DNA of 64,000 nucleotides from NCBI RefSeq assembly GCF_949820605.1, contig NZ_CATKVU010000001.1, positions 1 through 64,000 of the forward strand, given 5' to 3'. The position numbers and the translations under genes were made by a program. Source of the stretch: Segatella copri. Its GTDB lineage: Bacteria > Bacteroidota > Bacteroidia > Bacteroidales > Bacteroidaceae. Under the pieces are notes generated by a model. The model was not told the origin of the DNA, ran no database searches, and was given only the letters and a program-made list of their open reading frames with translations. This document shows positions 49,090 through 58,633 of the stretch, in pieces. Within the stretch, counting starts at the first letter, position 1. Every line of letters begins with the position of its first letter.

Positions 49090-50481
49090 ATGGAGACATA
49101 TATTTATTATATTGAAATACTGTCAATGGTATCGCTATTCTTGTTGTATGGCTTGTCGGTATTACTGATGTTGGCAGATGATGGGGATATGCGATGGACG
49201 GTTTTGTTGAATGGTTTTGCATTGCTGCTGTCATTTAATATATATCAGAGTTGTAGAATTTTTTGGGAACCAGAGAAAGCATATATATTGTGGGGAATTC
49301 TCATATTGATTACCTTGATAGTGCTGATAGTTGCACTTTATAAAAAACAAATAGGTATATTTATGAAGATTCTAAGTATATTGCTTTTTGTGTCTTGCGG
49401 AATCCTGCCTTTTGGAGTGGTGTATTCTTCTAATAATATTTTAGCTCTGTTGCCTAAGGTTAATTTAGTTGTAGATACAAAACTAGAACAATATATTCCT
49501 TATGTCATGTGCTTTATGATGATAGTATTGGTCTTATATATTGTTTTTCATACTCGTAATATGATGCGTTATACTCAAAGGACATTAGATGATCAAATTG
49601 ACGATATAAAAAGGGAGATGGCTTTAAACAGTAATTTTGAAGAGCCATATTCACGTTATATACGTGATGACTTGAGAAATTTGATGTCCGTAATGTCTGA
49701 AGAGTTGATGGAGGAATTACATAAAGATATAGTAATATCTAAAGGATCCGGAAAGGGAAATATCAAGCATCAAAACCAGATCATGGCAGAGCTAAGAAAA
49801 ATTAATCAAAAAATATCTTCGTCTCCTCAACAGACTATGCCTTTTAGCTTTTCTGATTTGACTAGTAATATAAAGCATACATTGACAACTCCATTATCTC
49901 AGATACAGATAAATTGCGAGGTGTTAAAGCCCAAGTTGGAAGGCGAAGAATTGGATAAAATTATTCGTATTGATAATTATTCTAAAATCTGTTTATCTGT
50001 AATAAATGCTTATGTTGAGGCAACAACAGTTTCTTCTTTGCCTTCATTTTTGGGATTGAACGCCGCTATATTAGAATATGCAAATGTAATATGCATTCAA
50101 AATAAGCTAGACAACGTCAAGTTGAGAATTGAGGCCTTACCTGATATCATCGAGGGATATTCTAGTAATTATATTTTTGCTCTGATTATTCCTTTGTTGC
50201 AAAATGCATTGGTTGCCTCGCCTGCTAATACAGAAGTTAGGATTTCTTATAAAGGAACTATAGAGGGACTTATTTGTATAGACATTTCAAATCAATGCAA
50301 GGATGAAGTTCCTACGATTGATCAACTTAATACTACTGGCTTTTCTTCGAAAAGTAATCATACTGGTGTCGGAATTCAGTCAGTTCGTAATTTAATAAGT
50401 TTAGTAAAGGGTAGCACTCTTAATTATCAAGTAGAGAGTGATCAGGTTATAGTAACTATAAAATTAAAAACTAGAGTATGA
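49090..50481 (+). CDS. Membrane histidine kinase
   Basis: 463 residues. Five likely transmembrane segments cover residues 7-28, 36-53, 66-84, 90-112 and 135-154. A coiled linker and an H box, TSNIKHTLTTPLSQIQI with His263, follow. The ATPase domain has N box PLLQNALVASPAN (Asn372) and G box SNHTGVGIQSVRNL (426-428). The atypical H box (H-T-L-T-T-P) retains the His and Pro. It overlaps the response-regulator gene by 4 bp, so the two form a cognate pair. The sensor is entirely membrane-embedded, with no large external domain. Confidence 0.85.
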   Translation: METYIYYIEILSMVSLFLLYGLSVLLMLADDGDMRWTVLLNGFALLLSFNIYQSCRIFWEPEKAYILWGILILITLIVLIVALYKKQIGIFMKILSILLFVSCGILPFGVVYSSNNILALLPKVNLVVDTKLEQYIPYVMCFMMIVLVLYIVFHTRNMMRYTQRTLDDQIDDIKREMALNSNFEEPYSRYIRDDLRNLMSVMSEELMEELHKDIVISKGSGKGNIKHQNQIMAELRKINQKISSSPQQTMPFSFSDLTSNIKHTLTTPLSQIQINCEVLKPKLEGEELDKIIRIDNYSKICLSVINAYVEATTVSSLPSFLGLNAAILEYANVICIQNKLDNVKLRIEALPDIIEGYSSNYIFALIIPLLQNALVASPANTEVRISYKGTIEGLICIDISNQCKDEVPTIDQLNTTGFSSKSNHTGVGIQSVRNLISLVKGSTLNYQVESDQVIVTIKLKTRV

Positions 50482-51443
50482 TGCAAATAGATCTCTTTGA
50501 AGTTTTGGTTGTTGATGATGTCTTGTCAGCTGCTGAGGATTTCGCAAGACTAATTCATGCTAAGACGGGATTAAAAACAACTTACACTTCTTCTGCCAAG
50601 GAAGCTATTAATATTGTTCAGTGTAATGATATTAAAGTTTTGGTCTTGGACCAGGTAATGCCTGAGAAGACTGGTACAGAATTATTAAAAGAATTAAGGC
50701 AATATACTAGTGCAAAAGCTTTGATGCTAACAGGTGAAGCTTCAAAAGACGATTTAGGTGAGGCCATTAATTTGAAATTTGATGCGCACTTAGATAAGGC
50801 TTTGGCTACAACAAGTCTTTGTGGCAGAGTGACAGAGCTATATGCTCTGTTTGAGGATGAGTTTAGAGAGAAAGTAAATCGTTCGAAATCATTGAAGCGC
50901 ACTTTTACATTGTGTAAGTTTAAGCTGTATAAGGCTGTCCTTTTCTATGACAAAATAATTCACTTTGGGTATGTTGATTTGAAACAGGCGCAGACATTAT
51001 TGACAATATTTTCTGGGCAAGAGCAAGAAACTGAATCTGAAATAGTGTATGCGGAAGAGATTATTGTTGAGCAAAGTGCAAGCTTTGATGCCAAGTTTGG
51101 CATAGAAATCCCTATACAAGATGCTGTAGCAAAAATGGAACGTAGCATAGCTAACAGTATCAGGAAAATTACTACAGTCAAGAAAAATAAAAAACTGAAA
51201 AATATTTCAAAGTATCATCTTACGGAAAAAGACTCAGAAAAAGTAGATCATCGCATAATAACATATGCTCCAATTTATGAAATCCATAAAATGATAGTTG
51301 GTTATAAGATTCCTTTTATTGGAAAATACCATAGAAGTCTAATGATTGTATACGAGTTTACAGGTGAATACCAATTATTCCAGAAGGATTTTTTTAAAGA
51401 TGGTACAGAAAAAGAAAGAACATTGTCTAGGCAAAAATTTTGA
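50478..51443 (+). CDS. Response regulator with unknown output domain
   Basis: 321 residues. A complete REC domain covers about 1-125: acidic pair DD at 13-14, phospho-acceptor Asp58 in VLVLDQVMPEKTG, Thr85 and Lys107. The output region (about 130-321) has no helix-turn-helix, GGDEF, HD-GYP or kinase motif. It contains FKLYKAVLFYDKIIHFGYVD and, at the end, YKIPFIGKYHRSLMIVYEFTGEYQLFQKDFF. A regulator lacking DNA binding paired with a membrane kinase inside an accessory region is reminiscent of Detocs-type defence two-component systems, but the output is not their known nucleosidase. Confidence 0.8.
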   Translation: MMQIDLFEVLVVDDVLSAAEDFARLIHAKTGLKTTYTSSAKEAINIVQCNDIKVLVLDQVMPEKTGTELLKELRQYTSAKALMLTGEASKDDLGEAINLKFDAHLDKALATTSLCGRVTELYALFEDEFREKVNRSKSLKRTFTLCKFKLYKAVLFYDKIIHFGYVDLKQAQTLLTIFSGQEQETESEIVYAEEIIVEQSASFDAKFGIEIPIQDAVAKMERSIANSIRKITTVKKNKKLKNISKYHLTEKDSEKVDHRIITYAPIYEIHKMIVGYKIPFIGKYHRSLMIVYEFTGEYQLFQKDFFKDGTEKERTLSRQKF

Positions 51444-51489
51444 TTAACTTTTGCTATGGAAATCAAAGGCAAAACAGTTTAGATATATA

Positions 51490-51576
51490 AGAGATATAAT
51501 TTTGGACTTTGGCAGGCGGATTGCCTTCAGCTTTTATTATAAGCTACTTTTCGGCTGTCGGCATGAAGTCTACTGA
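51490..51576 (+). pseudogene. Gene 3'-end relic 2 (RHE tail)
   Basis: The frame DIILDFGRRIAFSFYYKLLFGCRHEVY stops at 51574-51576 and matches relic 1 (48970-49050) over its last ~17 codons with one 3-bp gap. It lies directly between the response regulator and the next glycosyltransferase. Confidence 0.55.
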
Positions 51577-51604
51577 TTTTAAAAATAGAAAAATAATAAT
51601 CGAT

Positions 51605-52642
51605 ATGGAAAAGATATTAACAATAGTAATTCCTACGTACAATATGCAAGACTATCTTCGTAGATGTCTTGATTCCTTGATTGTACCTGAGGAACAAATG
51701 CAGCACTTAGAAGTGCTTGTAGTGAATGATGGCAGCAAGGATAATTCTTCTGCCATAGCACATGAGTATCAAGATAAGTTTCCTGATACGTTTAGAGTGA
51801 TTGATAAGGAGAATGGTAATTATGGATCCTGTGTAAATCGTGGCTTGAAGGAGGCTGCCGGAACGTATTTTAGAATTCTTGATGCTGATGATTGGTTTGA
51901 TAATGAAAGCTTACAACTTTTGATAAACACATTATTTAATTTGCATCAAACAATAGATGTAGTTTTTACTAATTATATTCAAATATATAATAAAAATAAA
52001 AATATTAAAGCTGTCGATATTCCTATTACTTTCGATAAATTAATCATAAGGCAGAAATTTTTCCCTTTTAAGGAAAAGCATTTGGAAGGTCTACTAGTAA
52101 TGCATTGTATTACTGTAAGAACTCAAAAAATGAAGGATATGAATTATTTCCAACAAGAAGGTATAAGTTATACAGATACTGAATTCGCTTTTTATTCTTT
52201 GTTGCATGCCGATTATATGTTGATTTTAGATGTTAATCTTTATAATTATTTTCTTGGCAGAGAAGGACAAACTATGGAGTCTTCTTCCATGATTTCTAAA
52301 GAAAATGATTTTTATTTAATAAGTAAGCGTTTAGTTGAGCAGTTTTTACAGGTAGATGATTTGAATGAAAATGAAAAATGTAATTTAATACAACCTTTAA
52401 GTAATATTGTATATTATTTTTTGAGAATAAATTTAGTACTAACGCCTTTAACCGATGATAGTAAAAATAAGCTTGATACAATCATTAAGTTATATTATCC
52501 TATTACTAAGGCGTATTCTAAATATTTTACAAAACTTAATGTATGTAAACTACCAATAGTTTATTTATATAAAATAACCAAGTTGGACTTGCATAGCTTC
52601 TATAAATTTCTGATAGCTTTACGAAATATATTTTGCTCTTAG
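51605..52642 (+). CDS. Glycosyltransferase family 2
   Basis: 345 residues from ATG 51605 (MEKILTIVIPTYNMQDYLRRCLDSL). A longer frame starts at 51509 but its first 32 residues come from relic DNA. GT2 motifs include VVNDGSKDNSSAIA (about 37-50), ENGNYGSCVNRGLKEAAGTYFRILDADDWFD with the DxD at about 94-100, and a C-terminal helical region. It is a cytosolic transferase acting on the repeat unit. It is the first of a run of sugar genes extending to 57552. Confidence 0.9.
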   Translation: MEKILTIVIPTYNMQDYLRRCLDSLIVPEEQMQHLEVLVVNDGSKDNSSAIAHEYQDKFPDTFRVIDKENGNYGSCVNRGLKEAAGTYFRILDADDWFDNESLQLLINTLFNLHQTIDVVFTNYIQIYNKNKNIKAVDIPITFDKLIIRQKFFPFKEKHLEGLLVMHCITVRTQKMKDMNYFQQEGISYTDTEFAFYSLLHADYMLILDVNLYNYFLGREGQTMESSSMISKENDFYLISKRLVEQFLQVDDLNENEKCNLIQPLSNIVYYFLRINLVLTPLTDDSKNKLDTIIKLYYPITKAYSKYFTKLNVCKLPIVYLYKITKLDLHSFYKFLIALRNIFCS

Positions 52643-52721
52643 TGATAGGAAAAAGTTGTTTTTTTGATTGGATATGAAATCAAAAAAAAATTAATAGTTT
52701 AATAAGATCTTTATTTCGAAA

Positions 52722-53825
52722 ATGATTTACTATTTAATATATATACCTTTTATTTTGTCTTCTTTTCTTGATGTTCCGAATTTTTCATTGAAATTTAGAC
52801 AAAAACTATGTTGGCTTTGGGTAATAATTCTCACTTTATTTTGGGGATTGAGATGGCGTTGTGGAACAGATTGGTATAACTTTTTTGATTATTACCAATG
52901 GAGTCATTTAAACAATGTTTTCACCTTTGACAGAGGTATGGGAGAGCCATTGGAATGGGGCTTTGTGTTACTTAATGCTATATTCCATGATTTGGGCTTT
53001 AGTTATACAATTTTCCTTTTATTTTTTAGCTTTACAATTCTAGCTTTGTTTGCAAAGTTTTGCATATCTAATTTTGATTATCCATTAATTGGATTTGTTT
53101 TTATTATAGCAACAATGGCACCGATATTTCCAACAAGGCAAGCTTTGGCATTAGGTATTATTTGTTTGGGATATAAATATATAAATCAAACAAGTCTTAG
53201 ATCATTCTTAAATTTTGCAATTGTAGTGCTAGTAGCTTCTTCTATTCATACTTCTGCCTTATTGGCGATAATTGTTTATTTTATTCCCAAAATTAAGCTT
53301 AATGTATATTTAGCTATATCGTTATTAATCGGATCGATGTTCATAGGTAAGTTCCTATCTTCATTTTTTGAATATATCATTAATAAATTTACATTTCTAG
53401 GTTCTATTGTTTTAATACGTCTCTCAACATACACAAATCAAGAGACGTCTTCAGTTGGTGAGGGCGTATTTGATAGAGGAATTATGAGTTATTTGTTATC
53501 ATTATTCTATTTCTTGTTATTTGTTTATAGAAAATATAATAGGAGTATTTCTCAAAATTTTAGAGGTACTTTCAATAATTATACAATTAAAGAAATAATA
53601 AGAAATATCTTTTCGCAAACGATGCAAGATATGAGTAGACTTAGTAATTATTTTTTGCCATCAGTCTATTGGGGCACAATAGAGGTGTTTGTAAGTTTTG
53701 AAACTAGTACACGAAAATATATTTGTGTTAGGTTGTTGTTTAATGCATTAATGTTTTATTTCTTTTATCGTCAATTGAATGGCGTTTATGTGCATGAATA
53801 TTTACCATATAATTCGATTTTATGA
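52722..53825 (+). CDS. EpsG-family polysaccharide polymerase (Wzy-like)
   Basis: 367 residues, mostly hydrophobic with roughly 9-10 membrane segments. The early segment WVIILTLFWGLRWRCGTDWYNFFDYYQWS matches the EpsG family's R(W/Y)..G.DW..Y signature. FPTRQALALGIICLGYKYI and VASSIHTSALLAIIVYFIP (with the conserved His) are also typical. EpsG/Wzy proteins polymerise flipped repeat units in the periplasmic leaflet. It ends 4 bp inside the next gene. Confidence 0.85.
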   Translation: MIYYLIYIPFILSSFLDVPNFSLKFRQKLCWLWVIILTLFWGLRWRCGTDWYNFFDYYQWSHLNNVFTFDRGMGEPLEWGFVLLNAIFHDLGFSYTIFLLFFSFTILALFAKFCISNFDYPLIGFVFIIATMAPIFPTRQALALGIICLGYKYINQTSLRSFLNFAIVVLVASSIHTSALLAIIVYFIPKIKLNVYLAISLLIGSMFIGKFLSSFFEYIINKFTFLGSIVLIRLSTYTNQETSSVGEGVFDRGIMSYLLSLFYFLLFVYRKYNRSISQNFRGTFNNYTIKEIIRNIFSQTMQDMSRLSNYFLPSVYWGTIEVFVSFETSTRKYICVRLLFNALMFYFFYRQLNGVYVHEYLPYNSIL

Positions 53826-54967
53826 ATATAGTTTTAATAGGTGACGGATTTACCGGTTCAACATTGCCTTTAGCTAAGAGATGGGCTGATGAAGGGCATA
53901 AGGTAACTTGTTTCTTTTATGTAAATGTAGGAAAAGGATGTTTGGAGGGATTTGATTTTTCACCAAAAATATTACCAGGAATCTACAATGTGAATTTAAA
54001 AGAAACCAATTTGTCTAATTATTTTTGTAGAAATGTTAGTGTCAATATAATAGTTTTGCTTCGTGAAAGGAAAAAACTACGTAAAACTGGAATTAATTAT
54101 TTTATTAGTCATATAGATAGGTATACAGAGAAAAAATTATTGAAGAAAATCAAATCGTTGAATTACGATATTGTGAATTTAGTAGGTCATAACCCTCCAT
54201 TAGATTATTTAATTGATCATTTGGATGTATCTAAAGTTTTTTGCTCTGTGCATGAGGTTTTGGAAAATCATTTACATGATAATGTCTCGCTAAATAAATA
54301 TACAAAATGGTTAATTAAGAATAATATTAAAATTATAGTTCATTCTTATTTTTGTTATTCAAAATTAGGTGACTATAAATATCGATATTATATTCCTTTT
54401 GGAGCCTTTGAAACTTTTAAAACTTATACTACTACAGTAAAAAGTTTAGGTTTGCAACCAGGTTATTTGCTCTTTTATGGTTATATATTGCCTTATAAAG
54501 GTTTAGAGCTATTATACCAAGCGTATTTAAAAATCTTAGATAAAGGAGAGAATATTCCCATAGTTATAGCAGGTAAGGGCAATGATAAGTATTTGCAATT
54601 GTTTATGAAAGCACCAAACGTTAAGGTAATTAATGCTTATCTTTCTAATCAAGATTTAGCTACGCTAATTTCTAAATGTAGAGCGGTAATATGTCCTTAT
54701 CTGTCCGCTTCTCAATCAGGGATTCCTCAAACTGTCAATCAATTTGGAAAAAAAGTAATTGCAACAAATGTAGGTGCTTTCCCTGAATTTATATATAATC
54801 GAGAAAATGGCTGTGTTGTAGATGTTGATTCAGTAGAATTAGCCTCTGCTATGGAATATGTAGAATCTTCAGATTTTTCATTTGCAACATTTTTAAAACA
54901 TCATTCAGATTTAAACTGGGATGAGATAGCTGTGAAGTATTTAAAATTATTTCAAAATAAAAAATGA
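53822..54967 (+). CDS. Glycosyltransferase family 4 (GT-B)
   Basis: 381 residues. The N-terminal IVLIGDGFTGSTLPLAKRWADEGHKVTCFFY fits a GT-B acceptor half. The C-terminal half has LLFYGYILPYKGLELLYQAYLKIL, VVIAGKGNDKYLQLF-type and ICPYLSASQSGIPQTVNQFGKKVIATNVGAFPEFI, the E-x7-E region of GT4. It transfers a sugar from a nucleotide donor. It overlaps both neighbours by four bases, so all are one operon. Confidence 0.88.
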   Translation: MNIVLIGDGFTGSTLPLAKRWADEGHKVTCFFYVNVGKGCLEGFDFSPKILPGIYNVNLKETNLSNYFCRNVSVNIIVLLRERKKLRKTGINYFISHIDRYTEKKLLKKIKSLNYDIVNLVGHNPPLDYLIDHLDVSKVFCSVHEVLENHLHDNVSLNKYTKWLIKNNIKIIVHSYFCYSKLGDYKYRYYIPFGAFETFKTYTTTVKSLGLQPGYLLFYGYILPYKGLELLYQAYLKILDKGENIPIVIAGKGNDKYLQLFMKAPNVKVINAYLSNQDLATLISKCRAVICPYLSASQSGIPQTVNQFGKKVIATNVGAFPEFIYNRENGCVVDVDSVELASAMEYVESSDFSFATFLKHHSDLNWDEIAVKYLKLFQNKK

Positions 54968-55785
54968 GAATATTAGTATTTACAGGAGGATTGGGTAACC
55001 AAATGTTTGAGTATGCATTCTATAAACACTTGGAGTCTTGCTTTCCAAAAGAAAAGATTTATGGGCATTATGGAGTGAAACTTAAAGAACACTATGGGTT
55101 GGAAGTTAATAAGTGGTTTGAAATCTCACTTCCACCAGAGAAGTGGTGGACGTTACCCGTTGTAGGTCTCTTTTATATATATAAGCAACTGGTGCCAAAT
55201 TCCCAATGGCTAGATTTGTTTCAAAGAGAGTGGAAGCATAAAAAGGCGAAAGTTTTTTTTCCTTTCAAGTTTACTAAACAGTATTTTCCAAAAGAGAATG
55301 GTTGGCTAAAATGGAAAATTGATGAGAAATCTTTGAGTGAGAAGAATATAAAACTTCTTCAGATTATTCATAAGGAAGAAACTTGTTTTGTCCATGTAAG
55401 ACGTGGAGATTATTTGGCTTCCAACTTTAAGTATATTTTTGAAGGATGCTGCACATTGGATTATTATAAGCGAGCTTTGGAATATATGAAAGGGATTAAT
55501 CCTAAAACTCGCTTTATCTGTTTCTCTGATGATTTGGAGTGGATTCGCAAAAATCTTCCTATGGAAGAAAACACAATCTATGTAGATTGGAACACAGGCA
55601 CTGATTCTCCTCTAGATATGTACTTGATGTCTCAATGTGATAATGGTATCATAGCCAATAGTTCTTTTAGCTATTGGGGTGCATATCTAGGAAAGAAAAA
55701 AAACTCAGTGATTTATCCTCAGAAATGGTGGAATATGGATGGTGGCAATCCTGATATTTTTATGGATGAATGGTTCGGAATGTAG
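54964..55785 (+). CDS. Alpha-1,2-fucosyltransferase-like (GT11)
   Basis: 273 residues. GT11 features are the N-terminal RILVFTGGLGNQMFEYAFYKHLE (2-24), VHVRRGDYL (the HxRRxDY motif, about 142-151), and NSSFSYWGAYLGKKKNSVIYPQKWW near the C-terminus. Family members transfer L-fucose or related sugars from GDP donors, consistent with manC in the locus supplying GDP-mannose. No gmd/fcl genes were seen in the window, so GDP-fucose would be made elsewhere. Confidence 0.9.
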   Translation: MRILVFTGGLGNQMFEYAFYKHLESCFPKEKIYGHYGVKLKEHYGLEVNKWFEISLPPEKWWTLPVVGLFYIYKQLVPNSQWLDLFQREWKHKKAKVFFPFKFTKQYFPKENGWLKWKIDEKSLSEKNIKLLQIIHKEETCFVHVRRGDYLASNFKYIFEGCCTLDYYKRALEYMKGINPKTRFICFSDDLEWIRKNLPMEENTIYVDWNTGTDSPLDMYLMSQCDNGIIANSSFSYWGAYLGKKKNSVIYPQKWWNMDGGNPDIFMDEWFGM

Positions 55786-55818
55786 CAAGAATATTATTTT
55801 TTAAAAATATCATAGCAA

Positions 55819-56361
55819 ATGAAATCAATTCTTTTACAATGTAAATTTCTCTTGGTGGAATTCTTAAATATATCCTACCAACTCGTTCCAAATCCCCTTC
55901 GAAATTACTATTTGAGAATGTTCGGAATACGGATATGGGGGGGCAAGTCTTGTATCCATAGAGGATGTAAGTTCTTTCATGTTGGTAAAATGAGCGTAGG
56001 AAGGGACACTGTAATCAATTTTGGTTGCTATCTTGACAATCGACGAGGTATCTATGTTGGTAACAATGTCGGAGTTGCTCATAATACTAAAATTTATACA
56101 TTAGGTCATGATTTAAATGATTCTTCTTTTTCGACAAAGGGAGCGCCGGTCAATATTGAAGACAATGTTTTTGTCTTTTCCAATGCAATGATAATGCCGG
56201 GAGTGACAATAGGGGAAGGTGCTATTGTACTAGCTGGAAGTGTTGTAATTAAGAATGTGGAACCTTGGACAATAGTTGGAGGTAATCCTGCAAAAAAGAT
56301 AAGAGATCGCAATCATGACATAGATTACAGACAAGTTTATAGATATTGGTTCGCTTTATAA
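55819..56361 (+). CDS. Hexapeptide-repeat acyltransferase
   Basis: 180 residues. Left-handed beta-helix repeats include YVGNNVGVAHNTKIYTLGHDLND and VFVFSNAMIMPGVTIGEGAIVLAGSVVIKNVEPWTIVGGNPAKKI, the signature of the acetyltransferase group (CysE/LacA/NodL). It probably O-acetylates a sugar of the repeat unit, with the active His near TLGHD. It ends 3 bp before the next glycosyltransferase. Confidence 0.9.
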   Translation: MKSILLQCKFLLVEFLNISYQLVPNPLRNYYLRMFGIRIWGGKSCIHRGCKFFHVGKMSVGRDTVINFGCYLDNRRGIYVGNNVGVAHNTKIYTLGHDLNDSSFSTKGAPVNIEDNVFVFSNAMIMPGVTIGEGAIVLAGSVVIKNVEPWTIVGGNPAKKIRDRNHDIDYRQVYRYWFAL

Positions 56362-56364
56362 GTA

Positions 56365-57552
56365 ATGAATAAACCAAATGTTTTATTTTTGCTGAAAGGT
56401 CTTGAAACTGGAGGTCTTGAGGTGGTAACAGCTGTTCTCGCGAACAAATTTGTAGCCGAAGGGCATAGTGTTAGTGTCTTTGCATTCTTAGGTGGAAAGA
56501 ATTCTATTGCTGATAGGTTTGATAAACGTATTAAACTTTATCAACAAAATGATTATTCACAGAGTAGAACGAATGTAGAGAACCTTAGACGTGTTCTGCA
56601 GGTCGATGATATAAGTGTGATTATCAATCAATGGGGATTACCATATATTCCTATTAAGGTTGCCTTAAAAGCATCAAGAGGACTACAGGTCAAGATAATA
56701 TCTGTTTATCATAACGCTCCTAGCTTTAATGGAAGAATTCAAAAACTCAATATTGGGTTGAATGGATGTGAAAATCCTATAAAGCGATTACTTTTGAATG
56801 TATTGCGTACAGCCTTTAAATATGTAACAAGTCGTGCAATGGCTTACATATATAGGCATAGTGATATTTTTCTTGTATTGTCACCTAGCTATATTGATGA
56901 CTTTCAAAAATTTACTCATGTCAAAAGTCTTAATCATCTAAAGGTACTGACCAATCCGGTGACTATATTGAATGATGACTATGAGTATCAGTTTAAACAT
57001 AAACAGAAAGAAATTATATATGTAGGTAGGTTGGATTTTGTGCAAAAGCGAGTATATAGGGTCATTGATACTTGGAATTATCTCGAAAATCATTTCCCTG
57101 ATTGGCGATTGACTATAGTTGGGGATGGAGAAGATAGACAGAATTTGGAAAATCACGTTAAAGCTTTAGGTTTAAAACGTGTATCTTTTGAAGGTTTCCA
57201 AAAACCTATAGTTTATTACAAGCGAGCATCTATTTTACTTCTTACTTCAGATTTTGAAGGTTTCCCTCTGGTGCTTGCTGAATGTATGAGCTTTGGTGGG
57301 ATACCTGCTGTATATAACAGCTACTCTGCTGTATGTGATATTATAGATGATGGCAAGGATGGCATCGTGCTTCCTTATCATAAGAATGGGTATAATGCCA
57401 ATGAAGCAGCAGATATGATTGCCAACATCATGAAGGATGATGGTAAACGTGAGCAAATGGCTTTGGCTGCTATCAAGAAAAGCAAAGAATATTCTGCCGA
57501 GAAGATTTATAGTGAATGGGAGAGAATTTTTGATTCTCTGTTACAGAAATAA
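56365..57552 (+). CDS. Glycosyltransferase family 4 (GT-B)
   Basis: 395 residues. N-terminal GGLEVVTAVLANKFVAEGHSVSVFAFLGG is a classic GT4 donor-side start. The C-terminal half has IIYVGRLDFVQKRVYRVIDTW, LTIVGDGEDRQNLENHVKALGLK and LLTSDFEGFPLVLAECMSFGGIPAVYNSYS (E-F-E-G-F-P-L-x-x-x-E motif). It is the last transferase before the second manC copy, which starts 13 bp downstream. Confidence 0.9.
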   Translation: MNKPNVLFLLKGLETGGLEVVTAVLANKFVAEGHSVSVFAFLGGKNSIADRFDKRIKLYQQNDYSQSRTNVENLRRVLQVDDISVIINQWGLPYIPIKVALKASRGLQVKIISVYHNAPSFNGRIQKLNIGLNGCENPIKRLLLNVLRTAFKYVTSRAMAYIYRHSDIFLVLSPSYIDDFQKFTHVKSLNHLKVLTNPVTILNDDYEYQFKHKQKEIIYVGRLDFVQKRVYRVIDTWNYLENHFPDWRLTIVGDGEDRQNLENHVKALGLKRVSFEGFQKPIVYYKRASILLLTSDFEGFPLVLAECMSFGGIPAVYNSYSAVCDIIDDGKDGIVLPYHKNGYNANEAADMIANIMKDDGKREQMALAAIKKSKEYSAEKIYSEWERIFDSLLQK

Positions 57553-57565
57553 AACTTATAGTATT

Positions 57566-58615
57566 ATGTATAACGATATTCAAATCATAATCATGGCCGG
57601 CGGCGTAGGCAGCCGCTTCTGGCCTATGTCAACCCCCGATTACCCAAAGCAATTCATAGATGTGATGGGAGTCGGTCGTTCCCTCATTCAATTGACAGTA
57701 GATAGATTGAAGCCAATCTGTCCTGTCGAAAACATGTGGGTAGTGACAAACGAGAAATACATTCGCATAGTCAAGGAGCAAATCCCTGACATGCCAGTAG
57801 ATAACATATTATCAGAGCCGGAGGCTCGCAATACCGCTCCATGTATTGCTTATGCCTGCTGGAAGATCCAGAAGAAGCATCCTGATGCCAACATCGTGGT
57901 GACACCATCCGATGCCCTCGTCATCAATACTTCGGAGTATCAGCGAGTGCTCAGCAAGGCATTGAGCTATACTTCCGATAAGAACGCCATCGTGACCATC
58001 GGTATTAAGCCAAGCCGCCCGGAAACAGGCTATGGCTATATCGCTGCAGCAGAGCCAACATCCGTAGATGAAATCTATAAGGTTGAGGCATTCAAAGAAA
58101 AGCCAAACCTGGAGACAGCCGAGCAATATCTTGCTGCCGGTAATTACTATTGGAATGCTGGAATCTTCGTATGGAACATTGATACCATCAGCAAGGCAAT
58201 CCGCACCTTCCAGCCTCAGCTTGCCAGCATCATGGACGAGATGGCACCTTCTTTCTATACCGAACAGGAGAAAGAGGTGGTCGGCAAACTCTTCCCAACC
58301 TGTGAGAAGATAAGCATTGACTATGCCGTAATGGAGAAGTCGAAGGAAATCTATACCTTGCCAGCCGAGTTCGGCTGGAGTGACTTAGGCAGCTGGGGCA
58401 GTCTCCGAACCTTGCTTCCACAGGATGAGGCTGGCAATGCCAAGGTAGGCAAGGACATCCGTTTGTATGAATGCAAGAACTGCGTGGTACATGCAGCCGA
58501 TGAAAGCAAAGTGGTGGTTCAAGGCTTGGATGGCTATATCGTAGCCGAGAAGCACGGACAATTGCTTGTTTGCTCTTTGAAAGAAGAGCAGAGAATTAAA
58601 GAATTCGGAAAATGA
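57566..58615 (+). CDS. manC: Mannose-1-phosphate guanylyltransferase (copy 2)
   Basis: 349 residues, starting MYNDIQIIIMAGGVGSRFWPM at ATG 57566. Earlier in-frame codons belong to the preceding glycosyltransferase gene's end in another frame and are not used. It is near-identical to the gene at 34777-35823; the proteins differ at roughly ten positions (for example QGTVDR versus QLTVDR, and VAEKN versus VAEKH). Both copies are on the same strand and all motifs are intact. The pair brackets about 22.8 kb of biosynthesis and inserted cassettes. Confidence 0.95.
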   Translation: MYNDIQIIIMAGGVGSRFWPMSTPDYPKQFIDVMGVGRSLIQLTVDRLKPICPVENMWVVTNEKYIRIVKEQIPDMPVDNILSEPEARNTAPCIAYACWKIQKKHPDANIVVTPSDALVINTSEYQRVLSKALSYTSDKNAIVTIGIKPSRPETGYGYIAAAEPTSVDEIYKVEAFKEKPNLETAEQYLAAGNYYWNAGIFVWNIDTISKAIRTFQPQLASIMDEMAPSFYTEQEKEVVGKLFPTCEKISIDYAVMEKSKEIYTLPAEFGWSDLGSWGSLRTLLPQDEAGNAKVGKDIRLYECKNCVVHAADESKVVVQGLDGYIVAEKHGQLLVCSLKEEQRIKEFGK

Positions 58616-58633
58616 TAAATAATATAAATTTAA

